Source: Candidatus Flexifilum affinis (GTDB lineage Bacteria; Chloroflexota; Anaerolineae; Aggregatilineales; Phototrophicaceae). Taken from it: a stretch of DNA of 64,000 nucleotides. The DNA is taken from assembly GCA_016713325.1 (NCBI GenBank), contig JADJPJ010000087.1:310001-374000 (forward strand). The letters run 5' to 3'. Shown here piece after piece: positions 46,347 to 56,798 of this stretch. The notes below the pieces were generated by a model, which was not told where the DNA came from, searched no databases, and saw only the letters and a program-made list of their open reading frames with translations. Within the stretch, counting starts at the first letter, position 1. Each line of letters starts with the position of its first letter. Position numbers and translations under genes: made by a program.

Positions 46347-47558
46347 TCAGGTGGGGAAGCCGGCGGCACCGCTGGCCGTTCCCCGTTCGTCTCCCACGCG
46401 CTTCGCGTAGTCATCCCCGCGATAGTAAGCGATCGGGTCCGTCGGAACCCCCATCTCTTCACGCGCTTTGGCGAGCAGCGGGCGAACATCGGTGTGGTAG
46501 GCGTCCATGAGCGTAATGTGGGCGCCGAGCACGTCACCGGCCTGCTGCTGCGCGTGCAGCGTCTTGAAATCGACGATCAGGGCTTTGGCGTAGGCGATCT
46601 GGCAGTTGATCACGCTGTACAGCATTGCTTCCAATTTTGGCTCAATATTGTGCGACTGATCGATCATGAACGCAACATCTTTCGAGCGTTCCCCTGCCGC
46701 GACCAACTCAAAATAGATCTCAAAAAGTTCCTGCGGGTTGTTGGTCCCGACGATCAGGTCGTCGTCGGCATAGCGGCGCGCGTTGAAATGAAATCCGCCC
46801 AGGCGACCCTCGCTGAGCAGGAAGGCCACGATGTGGGCGATATTGGTGCCCTGCGCGTGGTGTCCGGTGTCGACCAGCACCTGCGCCTGTTCGCCCATCT
46901 TCAGGGCGGTCGCATAGGCCATGCCCCAGTCGGCCAGGTCGGTGTGGTAGAAAGCTGGCTCGAAGAACTTGTACTCGATCAGCATGCGAGACCCCGCCGG
47001 CAGATGCTCATAGACTGCCCGGAGCGCCGACTCCATGCGTTCCTTGCGGGCGACGATGCTGTCCTGCCCAGCATAGTTGGTGCCGTCGGCAAACCACAGG
47101 CTCAGCAGCTTGCTGTCCGTCTTCTCCATGATTTCGCAGCACTCGACCATGTGCGCGATCGCTTCCTCGCGGACCGCGCTGCTGGGGTGGGTGATGCTGC
47201 CCAGCTTGTACTGCTCATCCTGGAAGAGGTTGGGGTTGACCGCGCCGATGCTGACCCCCTGCTGGGCGGCATATTGCTTGAGGGCGGCGTAGTCGTCGGT
47301 CTTATCCCACGGGATGTGAATGGCAACGGAGGGGGCAACACCGGTGAGCCGTTGAATGTAACCGGCGTCCTGCAGTTTCTCGTGGATGTTTCGCGCGGCG
47401 CCCTTCCAGGGAAACGTCTTGAAGCGCGTTCCGCTGTTGGCATACCCCCAGGAGGGGGTTTCGATGTGCTGGCGCTTGAGCAGGTCGATGACCCAGGCCG
47501 TGTTGATGCCACGGCTTTCGAGTTGGTCTGCGACGATGTTGTAATGGGATGCGTTCAT
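46347..47558 (-). CDS. rhaI: L-rhamnose isomerase (RhaI type)
   Basis: It converts L-rhamnose to L-rhamnulose. The 403 residues match the Pseudomonas stutzeri-type isomerase rather than E. coli Rha[49 protein letters not shown] (metal Glu), [12 protein letters not shown] (metal Asp and His) and [21 protein letters not shown] lies about five bases before the ATG. It is divergent from the DeoR fragment and the rhaD/E-rhaB-ABC genes. Confidence 0.93.
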   Translation of the reverse strand: MNASHYNIVADQLESRGINTAWVIDLLKRQHIETPSWGYANSGTRFKTFPWKGAARNIHEKLQDAGYIQRLTGVAPSVAIHIPWDKTDDYAALKQYAAQQGVSIGAVNPNLFQDEQYKLGSITHPSSAVREEAIAHMVECCEIMEKTDSKLLSLWFADGTNYAGQDSIVARKERMESALRAVYEHLPAGSRMLIEYKFFEPAFYHTDLADWGMAYATALKMGEQAQVLVDTGHHAQGTNIAHIVAFLLSEGRLGGFHFNARRYADDDLIVGTNNPQELFEIYFELVAAGERSKDVAFMIDQSHNIEPKLEAMLYSVINCQIAYAKALIVDFKTLHAQQQAGDVLGAHITLMDAYHTDVRPLLAKAREEMGVPTDPIAYYRGDDYAKRVGDERGTASGAAGFPT

Positions 47559-47648
47559 GATGCCCTTTTCAATTAGAATGATATGTACATGGGGTTTTGA
47601 TCCCTTTCATTGTCCGTCAGTGTATGTTGTTCCGAAAGGTGTGTCAAC

Positions 47649-48080
47649 ATGAGGCATCTGCGCAAGCTGACGGTAGTCACCAACAGTCTGATCATCGCCC
47701 AGGGGTTTCTGGAGAGCCCACAGGTACAGGTCATCATCCCTGGCGGACGTATGCGACGCGATTCGATCTCGGTCGTCGGCCTTCCGTCCGGGCTTCCAGA
47801 CATGAATTTCAACATCGGCTTTTTCGGCGCGCGGGGCGTCAGCAAAGCGACCGGCGTCTCCGACATTGATGCCGACGAGGTGGCGATCAAGCGGGCATTG
47901 TTTGAACGCTGCGTGAAGCCTGTGGTGGTCATCGATGCCAGCAAGTGGGGACAAGTTGCACCCTACACGTTCATTCGCTCGGAAGAGATCGGCTACGTGA
48001 TCACAAGCTCCAATGCGCCTGCCGATGAAGTCGAGCAACTACGTTCCATTGGAGCACGTGTGGACGTGGTCGATGTGTGA
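47649..48080 (+). pseudogene. DeoR-family regulator lacking its DNA-binding half
   Basis: The 143 residues cover only the C-terminal effector domain (DeoRC) of a DeoR/GlpR repressor: LTVVTNSLIIAQGF, VIIPGGRMRRDSISVVG, FGARGVSKATGVSDID and VVVIDASKWGQVAPYTFI. The N-terminal helix-turn-helix, about 110 residues, is missing; only 90 bases separate this frame from rhaI, so it is not hidden in another frame. AAAGGTG precedes the ATG, so a stand-alone sensor protein could still be made. Locus context suggests it was the rhamnose regulator. A deletion, real or from assembly, is the simplest explanation. Confidence 0.7.
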
Positions 48081-48133
48081 TAAGGTCGCCGCAAAACGTG
48101 AACGGCGGTTGAATTGTGCAAGCGAGAACTAAT

Positions 48134-48162
48134 TTGACATCTCTTTCGCCGCGGGTTAGACT
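48134..48162 (+). promoter_or_regulatory. Promoter of the rhaD/E-rhaB-ABC operon
   Basis: TTGACA (48134-48139), 17 bases, TAGACT (48157-48162), 88 bases before the rhaD/E start. AAGGAT (48236-48241) is the ribosome site. Confidence 0.65.
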
Positions 48163-48249
48163 GTTGAAGAATGAAAGCGAACGAAACTGAAATGTTTGTT
48201 TTGACTAATGATTGTGTGAATTCTGCATTCACCACAAGGATCCCGTGCG

Positions 48250-50311
48250 ATGCCTCAAAATCTATGGAATGATGCCGACGCCGCCCTGCTTCCTGACCTG
48301 GGGGTTGGTCTATCGCAGCAATCTCCTGGGACGCGACCGTTCGGTCGTCAATATCTATGGTGGAAATACCAGCGCCAAGCTGATGATGACCGACCACGTC
48401 GGGCGTCAGGTGCGTGTTCTGGCCGTCAAGGCATCCGGTTCGGACGTGCAAACCATCAAGGCAGGGGGGTTCGCGCTGCTGAAGATGGACGAAATCGACC
48501 CGCTGTTCCAGCGCGAAGCGATGACCGATGAAGAAATGGTCGCTTATCTGGAACGCACGGTGTTTGAACCAGGCCGGCCGCGCCAGAGTATCGAGACCCT
48601 TCTGCACGCCTTCGTTCCCGGCACGCATGTCGACCATACGCACCCGGATGCACTGATCAGCCTGGCCTGCACGGAAGATGCTGAAGCGACGGCTCGCGCG
48701 GTCTATGGAAGTCGCATGGCGTACGTGCCGTATATCCGCCCCGGCTTCACGCTCAGCCAGTGGATCGGCGGGAAAGTCATCGACAATCCGGGAATCGACT
48801 GCGTGGTCATGGGCAAGCACGGCCTGGTCACCTGGGGCGAAGACTCCAAGTCCACCTATGACAAGACGATCGCCATCATTCAGGAAGCGGAAGACTATCT
48901 GGCCGACAAAACGCGCGGCAAGCGCGTCTTCGGCGATCTGCGCGTGCGGGCGCTGGATAAAGAAGCCCGCACCGCCATCATGGAGCAGGTGCTTCCCGTG
49001 ATTCGCGGCGCTGTCTCTCAGCGCCGCCACGCCATCCTCAGCTACGACGACAGCGAGCTTGTGCTTGACACAGTGGGCAGCAGCGATATCGGGACGATCA
49101 GCCAGAAGGGCGCGGCCTGCCCGGATCATCTGGTTCACGTCAAGCGGCAGCCGTTGTTAATCGACTGGGCGCCGTCGGACGGCGTCGACGCGCTCAAGCT
49201 GGCGCTCGTCGACGGGGTGAAGCAGTATGAAGTTGGCTACTGCGAGTATTTCGACCGCTGCAAGGAACCCGGCGATGAACTGCGTGATGCCGCACCGCGC
49301 GTTATTCTGATCCCAGGCTTGGGCATGGTGAACACTGGCAAGGATGCAACCAATGCCGATGTCAGCCGCCAGCTTTATCATCGCGCTATTGCCGTGCTGG
49401 GCGCCAGCGAGGGTCTGGGCGGGTTCGTCAGCCTGACGGAAAAAGAAGCCTACGACATCGAGTACTGGCCGCTGGAGCTGTACAAGCTGAAGCTGGCGCC
49501 GCCGGATCGCGATTACGCCGGCAAGGTGGTGTTCATCACCGGCGCGGCCAGCGGCATCGGGCGCGCGACCGCGCTCCGGCTGGCGAAAGATGGCGCGCAT
49601 GTTGTCGTGGCCGACATCAACGACGAAGGTGGCAAGGAGACGGCCGCCGAGATTGAGAAGAAGAACGGCAAGGGCCGCGCGATCTACGTCCATACCAACG
49701 TGACGAGCGAGGAAGAAATTGTCAACGCCTTCAAGCAGGCGGTGCTGCGCTTTGGCGGCGTGGATGTGGTCATCAATAATGCCGGCATCGCGGGAGGATC
49801 GCCGATCGAGGAGACTTCTCTGAAAGACTGGCAACGGCAGATCGACATCCTGCTGACCGGCTACTTCCTCGTTGCGCGCGAAGGCTTCAAGGTACTGAAG
49901 GCTCAGGGCATCGGCGGGTCGATGATCTTTGTCGGCAGCAAGAACAGCCTGGCGGCCGGGAAGGGCGCTTCGGCCTACAGCGCGGCCAAGGCTGGCGAGG
50001 TGCATCTGGCGCGCTGCCTGGCGGAAGAGGGTGGGGCCCATGGCATCCGCGTCAATTCCGTCCTGCCAGACGCGGTCATTCAGGGCAGCAGCATCTGGGA
50101 CAGCGCCTGGAAGGAAGCGCGCGCTCAGCAGTACGGCATCAAAGTCGAGGACCTGAACGATTTTTACCGCAAGCGCAATACGCTCAAGGTCGAAATCACC
50201 CCGGATGACATCGCCGAGGCCATCGCTTTCCTGGGCTCAGCGCGGAGCGCGAAGACCACCGGCGCCATCATCACCGTCGATGGCGGCGTTCCCGGCGCCT
50301 ACGTACGGTAG
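48250..50311 (+). CDS. rhaD/rhaE: Bifunctional rhamnulose-1-phosphate aldolase / lactaldehyde dehydrogenase, frameshifted
   Basis: It cleaves L-rhamnulose 1-phosphate to DHAP and L-lactaldehyde and oxidises the latter. Residues about 1-430 are a class II aldolase domain (RSVVNIYGGNTSAKLMMTD; metal His in HVDHTHPDALI). Residues about 440-686 are a short-chain dehydrogenase (VFITGAASGIGRATALRLA, VVINNAGIAGGS, SAYSAAKAGEVHL). The start MPQNLWNDADAALLPDLG at 48250 is in another frame; one extra G in GGGGG (48300-48304) explains the shift into LVYRSNLLGRD. Corrected length is about 686, as in YuxG-type proteins. rhaB follows after six bases. Confidence 0.9.
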
Positions 50312-50317
50312 GGCATC

Positions 50318-51756
50318 ATGAGCAAGGTCATTGCAGTTGATCTGGGAGCGGAATCGGGGCGAGTCGCCACAGTCGAATTCGATGGCAAGGGCTTCACCGT
50401 CGAAGAAGTGCATCGTTTTCCCAATGTGCCGGTGATGGCGCGGGGGACTCTGTACTGGGACATTCTGCGGTTGTGGCAGGATATCACTACCGGCATCGAA
50501 AAAGCGCGCGAGGACGCGGTCAGCATCGGCGTGGCGACATGGGGTGTCGACTTTGGCTTGCTCGACCGCGACGGTAACCTGGTGGGGAATCCTGTCCATT
50601 ACAGGGATGCCCGGACCGATGACGCCATGGAATGGGTCTTCGAACGGTTGCCGCGCCGCGAGGTCTTCGAACGTACCGGCATTCAGTTTCTTGGCCTCAA
50701 CAGCCTGTACCAGTACGCAAGCGTCCTGCGAAAAAGTCCCGCACAGCTCGACGCGGCGCAGACCTTCCTGTTGATGCCGGATCTGATCAATTACTGGCTA
50801 ACGGGGAAAAGGTCGCGGAGTTCACCAATGCGACCACCACCCAATTCTACAATCCGCGCCTGGGCGATTGGGATCGCGAAATGCTCACGCGTCTTGGCCT
50901 CCCAACACACGTGCTGCCTCCGATTGTTCAGCCTGGTACCCGGCTGGGCGAATATGGCGGTATCCCCGTGCACGCGCCAGCGTGCCACGACACAGGCTCG
51001 GCGGTGGTGGCGATACCCGCGACCTCACACGATTTCGCCTACCTCAGTAGCGGCACGTGGAGCCTGCTGGGCCTGGAACTTCCGAGCCCAGTCATCACTG
51101 ACGAATCGTACACAGCCAACGTTACCAACGAGGGTGGCGTCGAGGGCACGTACCGGCTCCTGCAGAACATTACGGGCCTGTGGCTGGCGCAGCAATGCCG
51201 AGCGACCTGGCGGTCAGCGGGCGCCGAATACGGCTATGATGAACTGACGCGGCTGGCGTCGGAGGCAGAACCCTTCCGCAGCTTCATTTACCCGGATGAC
51301 CCGTTGTTCCTGCCGCCCGGCGACATACCGTCGCGGATCCGCGAATTCTGCGCCCGCACGCTTCAGCCGATTCCTGAAACGGTGGGGCAGGTCATGCGCA
51401 CGGTCTATGAGAGCCTGGCGATGCAGTATCGGCATTCGCTGGATCGCCTGGTGAGCATCAGCGGGCACCGGGTGGACCGCATGCATATCGTCGGCGGCGG
51501 CACCAAGAACAACCTGCTCTGCCAGATGACGGCTAACGCGATCGGCCGCGAGGTGGTGGCAGGGCCGGCGGAAGGCACCGTGCTGGGTAACGCTATCGTA
51601 CAACTGATCGCCGTTGGCGAGCTGGCGAACGTCGCGCAGGCACGCCAGGTCCTGTCTACGACCATCAATGCCGTGAGTTACCAGCCCAGCCAACGTGAGG
51701 AGTGGGAGAGCGCCTACCAGCGTTTCCTGGCTTTCGTGCCGACAATGACCCAATAG
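50318..51756 (+). CDS. rhaB: L-rhamnulokinase, frameshifted
   Basis: It phosphorylates L-rhamnulose with ATP. A FGGY-family kinase: VIAVDLGAESGRVATVEF at the N terminus, ATWGVDFGLLDRDG (catalytic Asp), YLSSGTWSLLGLE, and IVGGGTKNNLLCQMTANA for ATP binding near the end. One G is missing from GGGG at 50803-50806; restoring it joins NYWLTG to EKVAEFTNATTTQFYNP and gives about 479 residues, the normal length. The ABC importer genes follow. Confidence 0.92.
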
Positions 51757-51772
51757 GGATAGAGTTCATTTT

Positions 51773-53314
51773 ATGGAACCACTATTGACGCTAAAGGATG
51801 TATCAAAGTCCTTTCCTGGAGTGCGCGCGCTCCAGGGGGTGCATTTTGACATGATGCCCGGAGAAGTTCACGCACTTCTGGGCGAGAATGGCGCGGGCAA
51901 ATCGACGCTCATCAAGATCATTTCGGGCGTGCATGAACCGGATACCGGGGAAATTCGCCTGGATGGGAAGCCTGTGCACCTGACCAACCCACGCGAAGCC
52001 CAGGCGGTTGGTATCGCGACGATCTACCAGGAGCTGAGCCTCTATCCGGAACTGACGGTGGCTGAAAACATCTTCATGGGGCATGCGCCGCGCCGGCAGC
52101 TTGGGCCGATGAAGGTGATCAATTGGGCGGAGATGAGCAGTCGGGCCAAGGAAATCCTGGCGTCACTGAACATCCACGACCTGGATGTTCGTCGCAAAGT
52201 TGGCTCCCTGAGCGTTGGCAACCGTCAGCGCGTCGAGATTGCGAAGGCGCTTTCGATCAACGCGCGCATCCTGATCATGGACGAGCCAACGGCGGCGCTC
52301 ACCGAAGCGGATGTCATCCGCTTGTTCGAGATTGTCCGGCTGCTGCGCCAGCGCGGGGTGGCAATCATCTACATCAGCCATCGCCTGGGCGAAGTTTTTG
52401 AACTGGCCGACCGGGTCACCGTGCTGCGGGACGGGCAGTACATCGGCACCAACGCTGTCAAGGATGTCACCCCCGACCACCTGATCAGCATGATGGTCGG
52501 GCGCACCATCGACAATCTATTCCCCAAACTCGATACGACTGTCGGCGCGCCGGTGTTGGAAGTCCGCAGCCTCTGGAACAAGCCGCTCTGCCGCGATGTC
52601 TCTTTCCAGGTTTGCGCCGGCGAGATCGTCGGTCTGGCCGGGCTTGTCGGCAGCGGGCGCAGCGAAGTGGCGCAAACCATCTTCGGTATCACGCCTGCCC
52701 AGAGCGGCGAAATCATCCTCAACGGTCGACCGATCCGTGTGCGCAACCCCGGTGATGCGATGAAACATGGCATTGCCTACGTGCCCGAGGATCGCGGTAC
52801 GCAGGGCTTGATCCGTGAGATGCGCATTCGCGAGAATGTCTCGCTCGCCGTCCTCAAAACGCTCACTGAGACCGGCTTCATCAACCGCCGCGCCGAACGC
52901 GAGCTGGCCGCCCACGCCATCGAGCAGCTTGGCATTCGCGCCTATAGTCCGGAGCAGTTGGTCAGCAAGCTCTCCGGCGGCAATCAGCAAAAAGTTGTCG
53001 TCAGCAAGTGGCTGGCGAGCAAACCAAAGGTGCTCATCATGGACGAGCCGACGCGCGGTGTTGACGTCGGCGCAAAAGCGGAAATCCACCGCCTCATCAG
53101 CGAGTTAGCCAGCCAGGGGTTGGCGATCCTTATGATTTCAAGTGAACTGCCGGAGGTCCTCGGCATGAGTGACCGAGTGCTCGTCATGCGTGAAGGCCGT
53201 ATTGTCGCGGAGTTCGCCCGCAAGGACGCCACGCAGCAGAACATTGTATCCGCCATGATGCGGGAAGACAGCGAGCCAAATGGCGTGCCCACCCCGCAAG
53301 GAGACTACCAATGA
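51773..53314 (+). CDS. Sugar ABC importer ATPase (CUT2, duplicated domains)
   Basis: The 513 residues contain two ATPase domains, as in RbsA/RhaT. Domain 1 has Walker A ALLGENGAGKSTLIK and the signature-like LSVGNRQRVEIAKAL. Domain 2 has a degenerate P-loop (GLVGSGRSEVAQTIFG) and LSGGNQQKVVVSKWL, with Walker B LIMDEPTRGVDVG. The asymmetry is normal for CUT2 importers. Its position after rhaB and before two permeases and a binding protein supports rhamnose as substrate. It overlaps the next gene by ATGA. Confidence 0.92.
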   Translation: MEPLLTLKDVSKSFPGVRALQGVHFDMMPGEVHALLGENGAGKSTLIKIISGVHEPDTGEIRLDGKPVHLTNPREAQAVGIATIYQELSLYPELTVAENIFMGHAPRRQLGPMKVINWAEMSSRAKEILASLNIHDLDVRRKVGSLSVGNRQRVEIAKALSINARILIMDEPTAALTEADVIRLFEIVRLLRQRGVAIIYISHRLGEVFELADRVTVLRDGQYIGTNAVKDVTPDHLISMMVGRTIDNLFPKLDTTVGAPVLEVRSLWNKPLCRDVSFQVCAGEIVGLAGLVGSGRSEVAQTIFGITPAQSGEIILNGRPIRVRNPGDAMKHGIAYVPEDRGTQGLIREMRIRENVSLAVLKTLTETGFINRRAERELAAHAIEQLGIRAYSPEQLVSKLSGGNQQKVVVSKWLASKPKVLIMDEPTRGVDVGAKAEIHRLISELASQGLAILMISSELPEVLGMSDRVLVMREGRIVAEFARKDATQQNIVSAMMREDSEPNGVPTPQGDYQ

Positions 53315-54357
53315 CGGCGACCGCCAGCTCAGTCACCCGTCCTCCGGCGCAATCGCGCAGCGGCGGCCTTCTGCCGCGCGTCCTCAGCATCATGTTCACG
53401 CAGGAAGTAATCCTGTTCCTCGTCCTCGTCGTTCTGATTGTCCTCGTAGGCAGCGCCAATCCGCGTTACGTGGCCGAACGCAACTTCATCAACATCCTCA
53501 ACGGTAATGCCTATATTGCGGTCGCGGCCATCGGCATGAGCATGGTCATCATCTCGCGCAACATTGACATCTCCATCGGCTCATTGATCGGCGTTCTGGG
53601 CACGCTCAGCGGTACCATCGCCATCAACGGCTATCCCATCTGGGTATCCTGGCTCGTGCCTATCCTGGCGGGCGCGCTCGTCGGCGCCGTCATTGGCTTC
53701 CTCGTCGCCTACCTGCGCATTCCGGCGATTGTCGTCACGCTCGGTCTGCTCAGCATTCTCAAAGGCGGTCTCATCTCCATCACCGGCGGTGCCTGGATCA
53801 CGGACTTGCCATCGGACTACTTCCTGGCTCAGATGAAATCGCCGGCTTTTTCGTTCCTCGGACTCAATGTGCCGGAAATTCCATCGCCCATCCTCTTGAT
53901 GATCGTCCTCTCTATTCTGGCGGCCATCTGGATGCGGTACAGCTCGACCGGGCGCGCCATATATGCCGTCGGCGGCAATGCCGAAGCCGCCCGCTTGTCC
54001 GGCATCTCCGAGAAACGCATTATCATGACCGTCTTCATCATCAACGGCTGCACCGCCGGCATCGCGGCGGTGCTCTGGGCGACTCAGTTAAGCATCATCC
54101 AATCGACGGTGCCTGCGGGCCTGGAATTGCAGATCATCACGTCGGCGGTGGTCGGCGGCGTCAGCATCCTGGGTGGTATCGGCACGACCGTCGGCGCGAT
54201 GCTGGCGGCCATCCTGCTCAGCGCTATCAACTCCGCCCTCGTGTTCATCAATATTTCGCCCTATTGGTTTCGTGCGGTCGTCGGTGTGCTCATCCTGGTT
54301 ACCGTACTGGTAGACCGCCTCCGTCGCCAACGCAATCGTGCCAGCGAACGAGGTTGA
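53311..54357 (+). CDS. Sugar ABC importer permease 1 (RbsC family)
   Basis: A 348-residue multi-pass membrane protein of the CUT2 permease family. Diagnostic stretches are VIISRNIDISIGSLIGVLG, VTLGLLSILKGGL, YAVGGNAEAARLSGI (the loop that contacts the ATPase) and SAVVGGVSILGGIGTTVGAM. It is translationally coupled to the ATPase gene. Together with permease 2 it should form the heterodimeric channel for rhamnose. Confidence 0.92.
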   Translation: MTATASSVTRPPAQSRSGGLLPRVLSIMFTQEVILFLVLVVLIVLVGSANPRYVAERNFINILNGNAYIAVAAIGMSMVIISRNIDISIGSLIGVLGTLSGTIAINGYPIWVSWLVPILAGALVGAVIGFLVAYLRIPAIVVTLGLLSILKGGLISITGGAWITDLPSDYFLAQMKSPAFSFLGLNVPEIPSPILLMIVLSILAAIWMRYSSTGRAIYAVGGNAEAARLSGISEKRIIMTVFIINGCTAGIAAVLWATQLSIIQSTVPAGLELQIITSAVVGGVSILGGIGTTVGAMLAAILLSAINSALVFINISPYWFRAVVGVLILVTVLVDRLRRQRNRASERG

Positions 54358-54361
54358 TCCC

Positions 54362-55363
54362 ATGACCACCACCCGCCAGCCAATCGAACAGAACCGCGGC
54401 GTACAGCTTCGCAGCTTCCTCCTTCGGCAGGAAGTCATTCTGTTCATTATCTTGATGATAGCCATGCTCTTCCTCACCCTGGGATCAGACAAATTCCTTA
54501 CGGTGGATAACCTACTCAATCAAGGTCGCTTGCTGACCGAAATTGCGCTTGTTGCTCTGCCGATGACCTTTATCATCGTCACCGGCGGCATTGACCTCTC
54601 GGTCGGCTCGATTATGGGACTCTGTGCCATCCTGCTTGGCTACATGTGGAATCCGTCCGGACCATTCCAGTGGCCGCTCGAACTCGCCGTCATCTTCTCG
54701 CTGCTCGTCGGCACGCTCTGCGGCGTCGTCAACGGCCTCATCATCGTCCGCATCGGCGTACCCCCGCTCATTACCACGCTGGCGACGCTTGCGCTCTATC
54801 GCGGGCTAGCCGAGGGCATCAGCCAGGCGCGTTCCGTGCGCAACTATCCAGAGTCGTTTTACGTCCTGGGGCAGGGCACCTTTCTCGGCGTGCCCACGCA
54901 ACTTTGGGTCGTTCTCGTCTTCGTCATCATCACAGCCATCGTCCTCTCGCGCACCGTCTTCGGGCGTTCGCTTTACGCCATCGGCAACAACGAAGTCGCC
55001 GCGCGCTTCTCCGGCATCCCGGTTGGCCTCTACAAGATCATCATCTACGGCTTCTCAGGCTTCATGTCCGGCATGGCGGCATGGATTTTCGTTTCGCGTG
55101 TGACCACCACCCGTTCGGATATGGGCAGCGGTCTGGAACTGGACGCCATCGCGGCGGTTGTGCTCGGCGGCACCAGTATCTTTGGCGGCAGCGGCAGCAT
55201 TATCGGCACAGTCATCGGTTTTGTACTCATCCAACTGCTCAAAAACGGCCTGGCGCTTTCGGGAGTCACTACCGACGGCACAATTGTCGTCATCGGCACG
55301 GTACTGATCTTTGCCATCTTGATCAATAACTTCATCCAGCGCCGCTCCAGCGCGGTCAATTGA
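54362..55363 (+). CDS. Sugar ABC importer permease 2 (RbsC family)
   Basis: A 333-residue CUT2 permease paralogous to its neighbour. It shows FIIVTGGIDLSVGSIMGL, PPLITTLATLALYRGLAEG, LYAIGNNEVAARFSGIPVG and VLGGTSIFGGSGSIIGTVIG. Paired permeases are typical of the RhaSTPQ system. The start is ATG 54362, four bases after the previous stop. The 104-base gap after it contains AAAAGGAGGTGAT (55372-55384), a near-perfect anti-16S match, but no suitably spaced gene start. Confidence 0.92.
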   Translation: MTTTRQPIEQNRGVQLRSFLLRQEVILFIILMIAMLFLTLGSDKFLTVDNLLNQGRLLTEIALVALPMTFIIVTGGIDLSVGSIMGLCAILLGYMWNPSGPFQWPLELAVIFSLLVGTLCGVVNGLIIVRIGVPPLITTLATLALYRGLAEGISQARSVRNYPESFYVLGQGTFLGVPTQLWVVLVFVIITAIVLSRTVFGRSLYAIGNNEVAARFSGIPVGLYKIIIYGFSGFMSGMAAWIFVSRVTTTRSDMGSGLELDAIAAVVLGGTSIFGGSGSIIGTVIGFVLIQLLKNGLALSGVTTDGTIVVIGTVLIFAILINNFIQRRSSAVN

Positions 55364-55467
55364 ACCCCCATAAAAGGAGGTGATGCCGTATCGCGTAGAT
55401 CGAGAAAATCGGGTTTCCCGCAGTGTGCTGATTGCAGATAGCGTCTATCGTTTCAGGAGTATTCAAG

Positions 55468-56667
55468 ATGAACAGGAAATTGCTTGTTGGGCCGCTGATG
55501 TGCGTCGTGCTGGTGCTTAGTTTTGCGCTCGCCATGCCGACTGCTGCGCAGGATCGTTGGGATGGCGCGGATGATCTTCCCGTCAACCCGCTCGAATGCC
55601 CGGTTGCTGAAGGCGCGACGGCGGCCGAAGCAGCCTCTGCAGAAATGGACATGCCGGAATACGATGGCGGCCAGCCCGCCAACGCGCCTGACCTCGCCGG
55701 TCAGCCGATTGTCCTCGTAGACGTTCCGAAACTGGTCGGCATCGGCTATTTCGCCGCGACGACCCTCGGACAGCAGCAGGCCGCCGAAGAACTCGGCAAT
55801 GTGACGGTCACGACCGATGCGCCGACCGAAGCCAACATTGACGACCAGATCGCCGTCATCGACAACTACATCACTCAGGGTGTCAACGGCATTCTGTTCG
55901 CCGCCAATGACCCGGTCGCTATCGCCCCGGTCCTGACCCGCGCGCTCGAAGCGGGTATCCATGTGGTCGGCTATGACGCCAACAGCGAGCCGTCGGCCCG
56001 CGAGTGGTTCGTCAACCAGGCCGAGTTCAATGGCATTGCTAAGGCGATGATCGACAGCATGGTCGCCGAAATCGGCGCTGATGGCAGCTTCGCCATCGTT
56101 ACCAGCACCTTCACAACCCCGAACCAGGCCCGCTGGATTGCCGAGATGCAAGCCTATCAGAGCAAATGCTATCCCGAATTGAGCTGGCTGGAGACTGTAG
56201 AAGCGCAGGAGGACAACGTCCTTTCCTTCAACCAGGCGTCCACGCTCATCAACAAGTATGGTCCCGACCTGGACGGCATATTCGGCATGACCAGTGTCGC
56301 CACCCCAGCGGCTGCTGACGCGGTTGCGCAGGCGGGTCTGTGCGCGGTCGGGGCGGCTGACGGCGCGGCCGGCAGTGAAGAAGACGCGGTCGCTGTCGTC
56401 GGTCTGGCGACGCCGAACGCGATGAAGCCGTATGTGACAGGTGACTTCGCAGGCTGCGTCAAGTCGGTCGTCCTCTGGAACCCAATCGATCTCGGTTACG
56501 CGGCGGTTTACGTGCTGCGCGCGGTTGTCGATGGCGAGTTTGGCCCTGGCGATACGTCTGTCATGGCCGGCCGTCTCGGTGAACTCCAGGTTGTCAATGG
56601 CAGCGAAGTGCTGCTTGGCCCGCCGTTCATCTACACCGCCGACAACATCGACGACTTCGACTTCTAA
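55468..56667 (+). CDS. rhaS: Rhamnose ABC importer substrate-binding protein
   Basis: A secreted type I periplasmic-binding protein of 399 residues (Peripla_BP_4 family). The signal peptide is about residues 1-28 (LLVGPLMCVVLVLSFALAMP, cleavage near AAQ). The mature part shows LVGIGYFAATTLGQQQAAEE, IDDQIAVIDNYITQGVNGIL and GMTSVATPAAADAVAQAGL. CAGGAG lies before ATG 55468. Rhamnose is inferred from the locus. Two hairpins follow. Confidence 0.88.
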   Translation: MNRKLLVGPLMCVVLVLSFALAMPTAAQDRWDGADDLPVNPLECPVAEGATAAEAASAEMDMPEYDGGQPANAPDLAGQPIVLVDVPKLVGIGYFAATTLGQQQAAEELGNVTVTTDAPTEANIDDQIAVIDNYITQGVNGILFAANDPVAIAPVLTRALEAGIHVVGYDANSEPSAREWFVNQAEFNGIAKAMIDSMVAEIGADGSFAIVTSTFTTPNQARWIAEMQAYQSKCYPELSWLETVEAQEDNVLSFNQASTLINKYGPDLDGIFGMTSVATPAAADAVAQAGLCAVGAADGAAGSEEDAVAVVGLATPNAMKPYVTGDFAGCVKSVVLWNPIDLGYAAVYVLRAVVDGEFGPGDTSVMAGRLGELQVVNGSEVLLGPPFIYTADNIDDFDF

Positions 56668-56682
56668 AGGCTACGCTGGAGC

Positions 56683-56774
56683 GCCGGCAGATCGGTATGG
56701 TCTGCCGGCCCATCCCCATGCAGGACAATGATCTCCGATCGGGGTGGCACGCAAGCCACCCCGATTCTTATTTG
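56683..56774 (+). terminator. Tandem hairpins after rhaS
   Basis: Hairpin 1 is GCCGGCAGA (56683-56691) with TCTGCCGGC (56701-56709). Hairpin 2 is ATCGGGGTGGC (56738-56748) with GCCACCCCGAT (56755-56765), followed by TCTTATTTG. The second is a plausible terminator; the first may protect the rhaS mRNA end. Confidence 0.65.
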
Positions 56775-56798
56775 TATTCGAACGATTGGAGTAAGACG

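Noticed and set aside
55383..55520. Small frame after the near-perfect AAAAGGAGGTGAT upstream of rhaS
   Set aside because: Its ATG is only two bases from the AGGAGG core and it overlaps the rhaS signal peptide in another frame.
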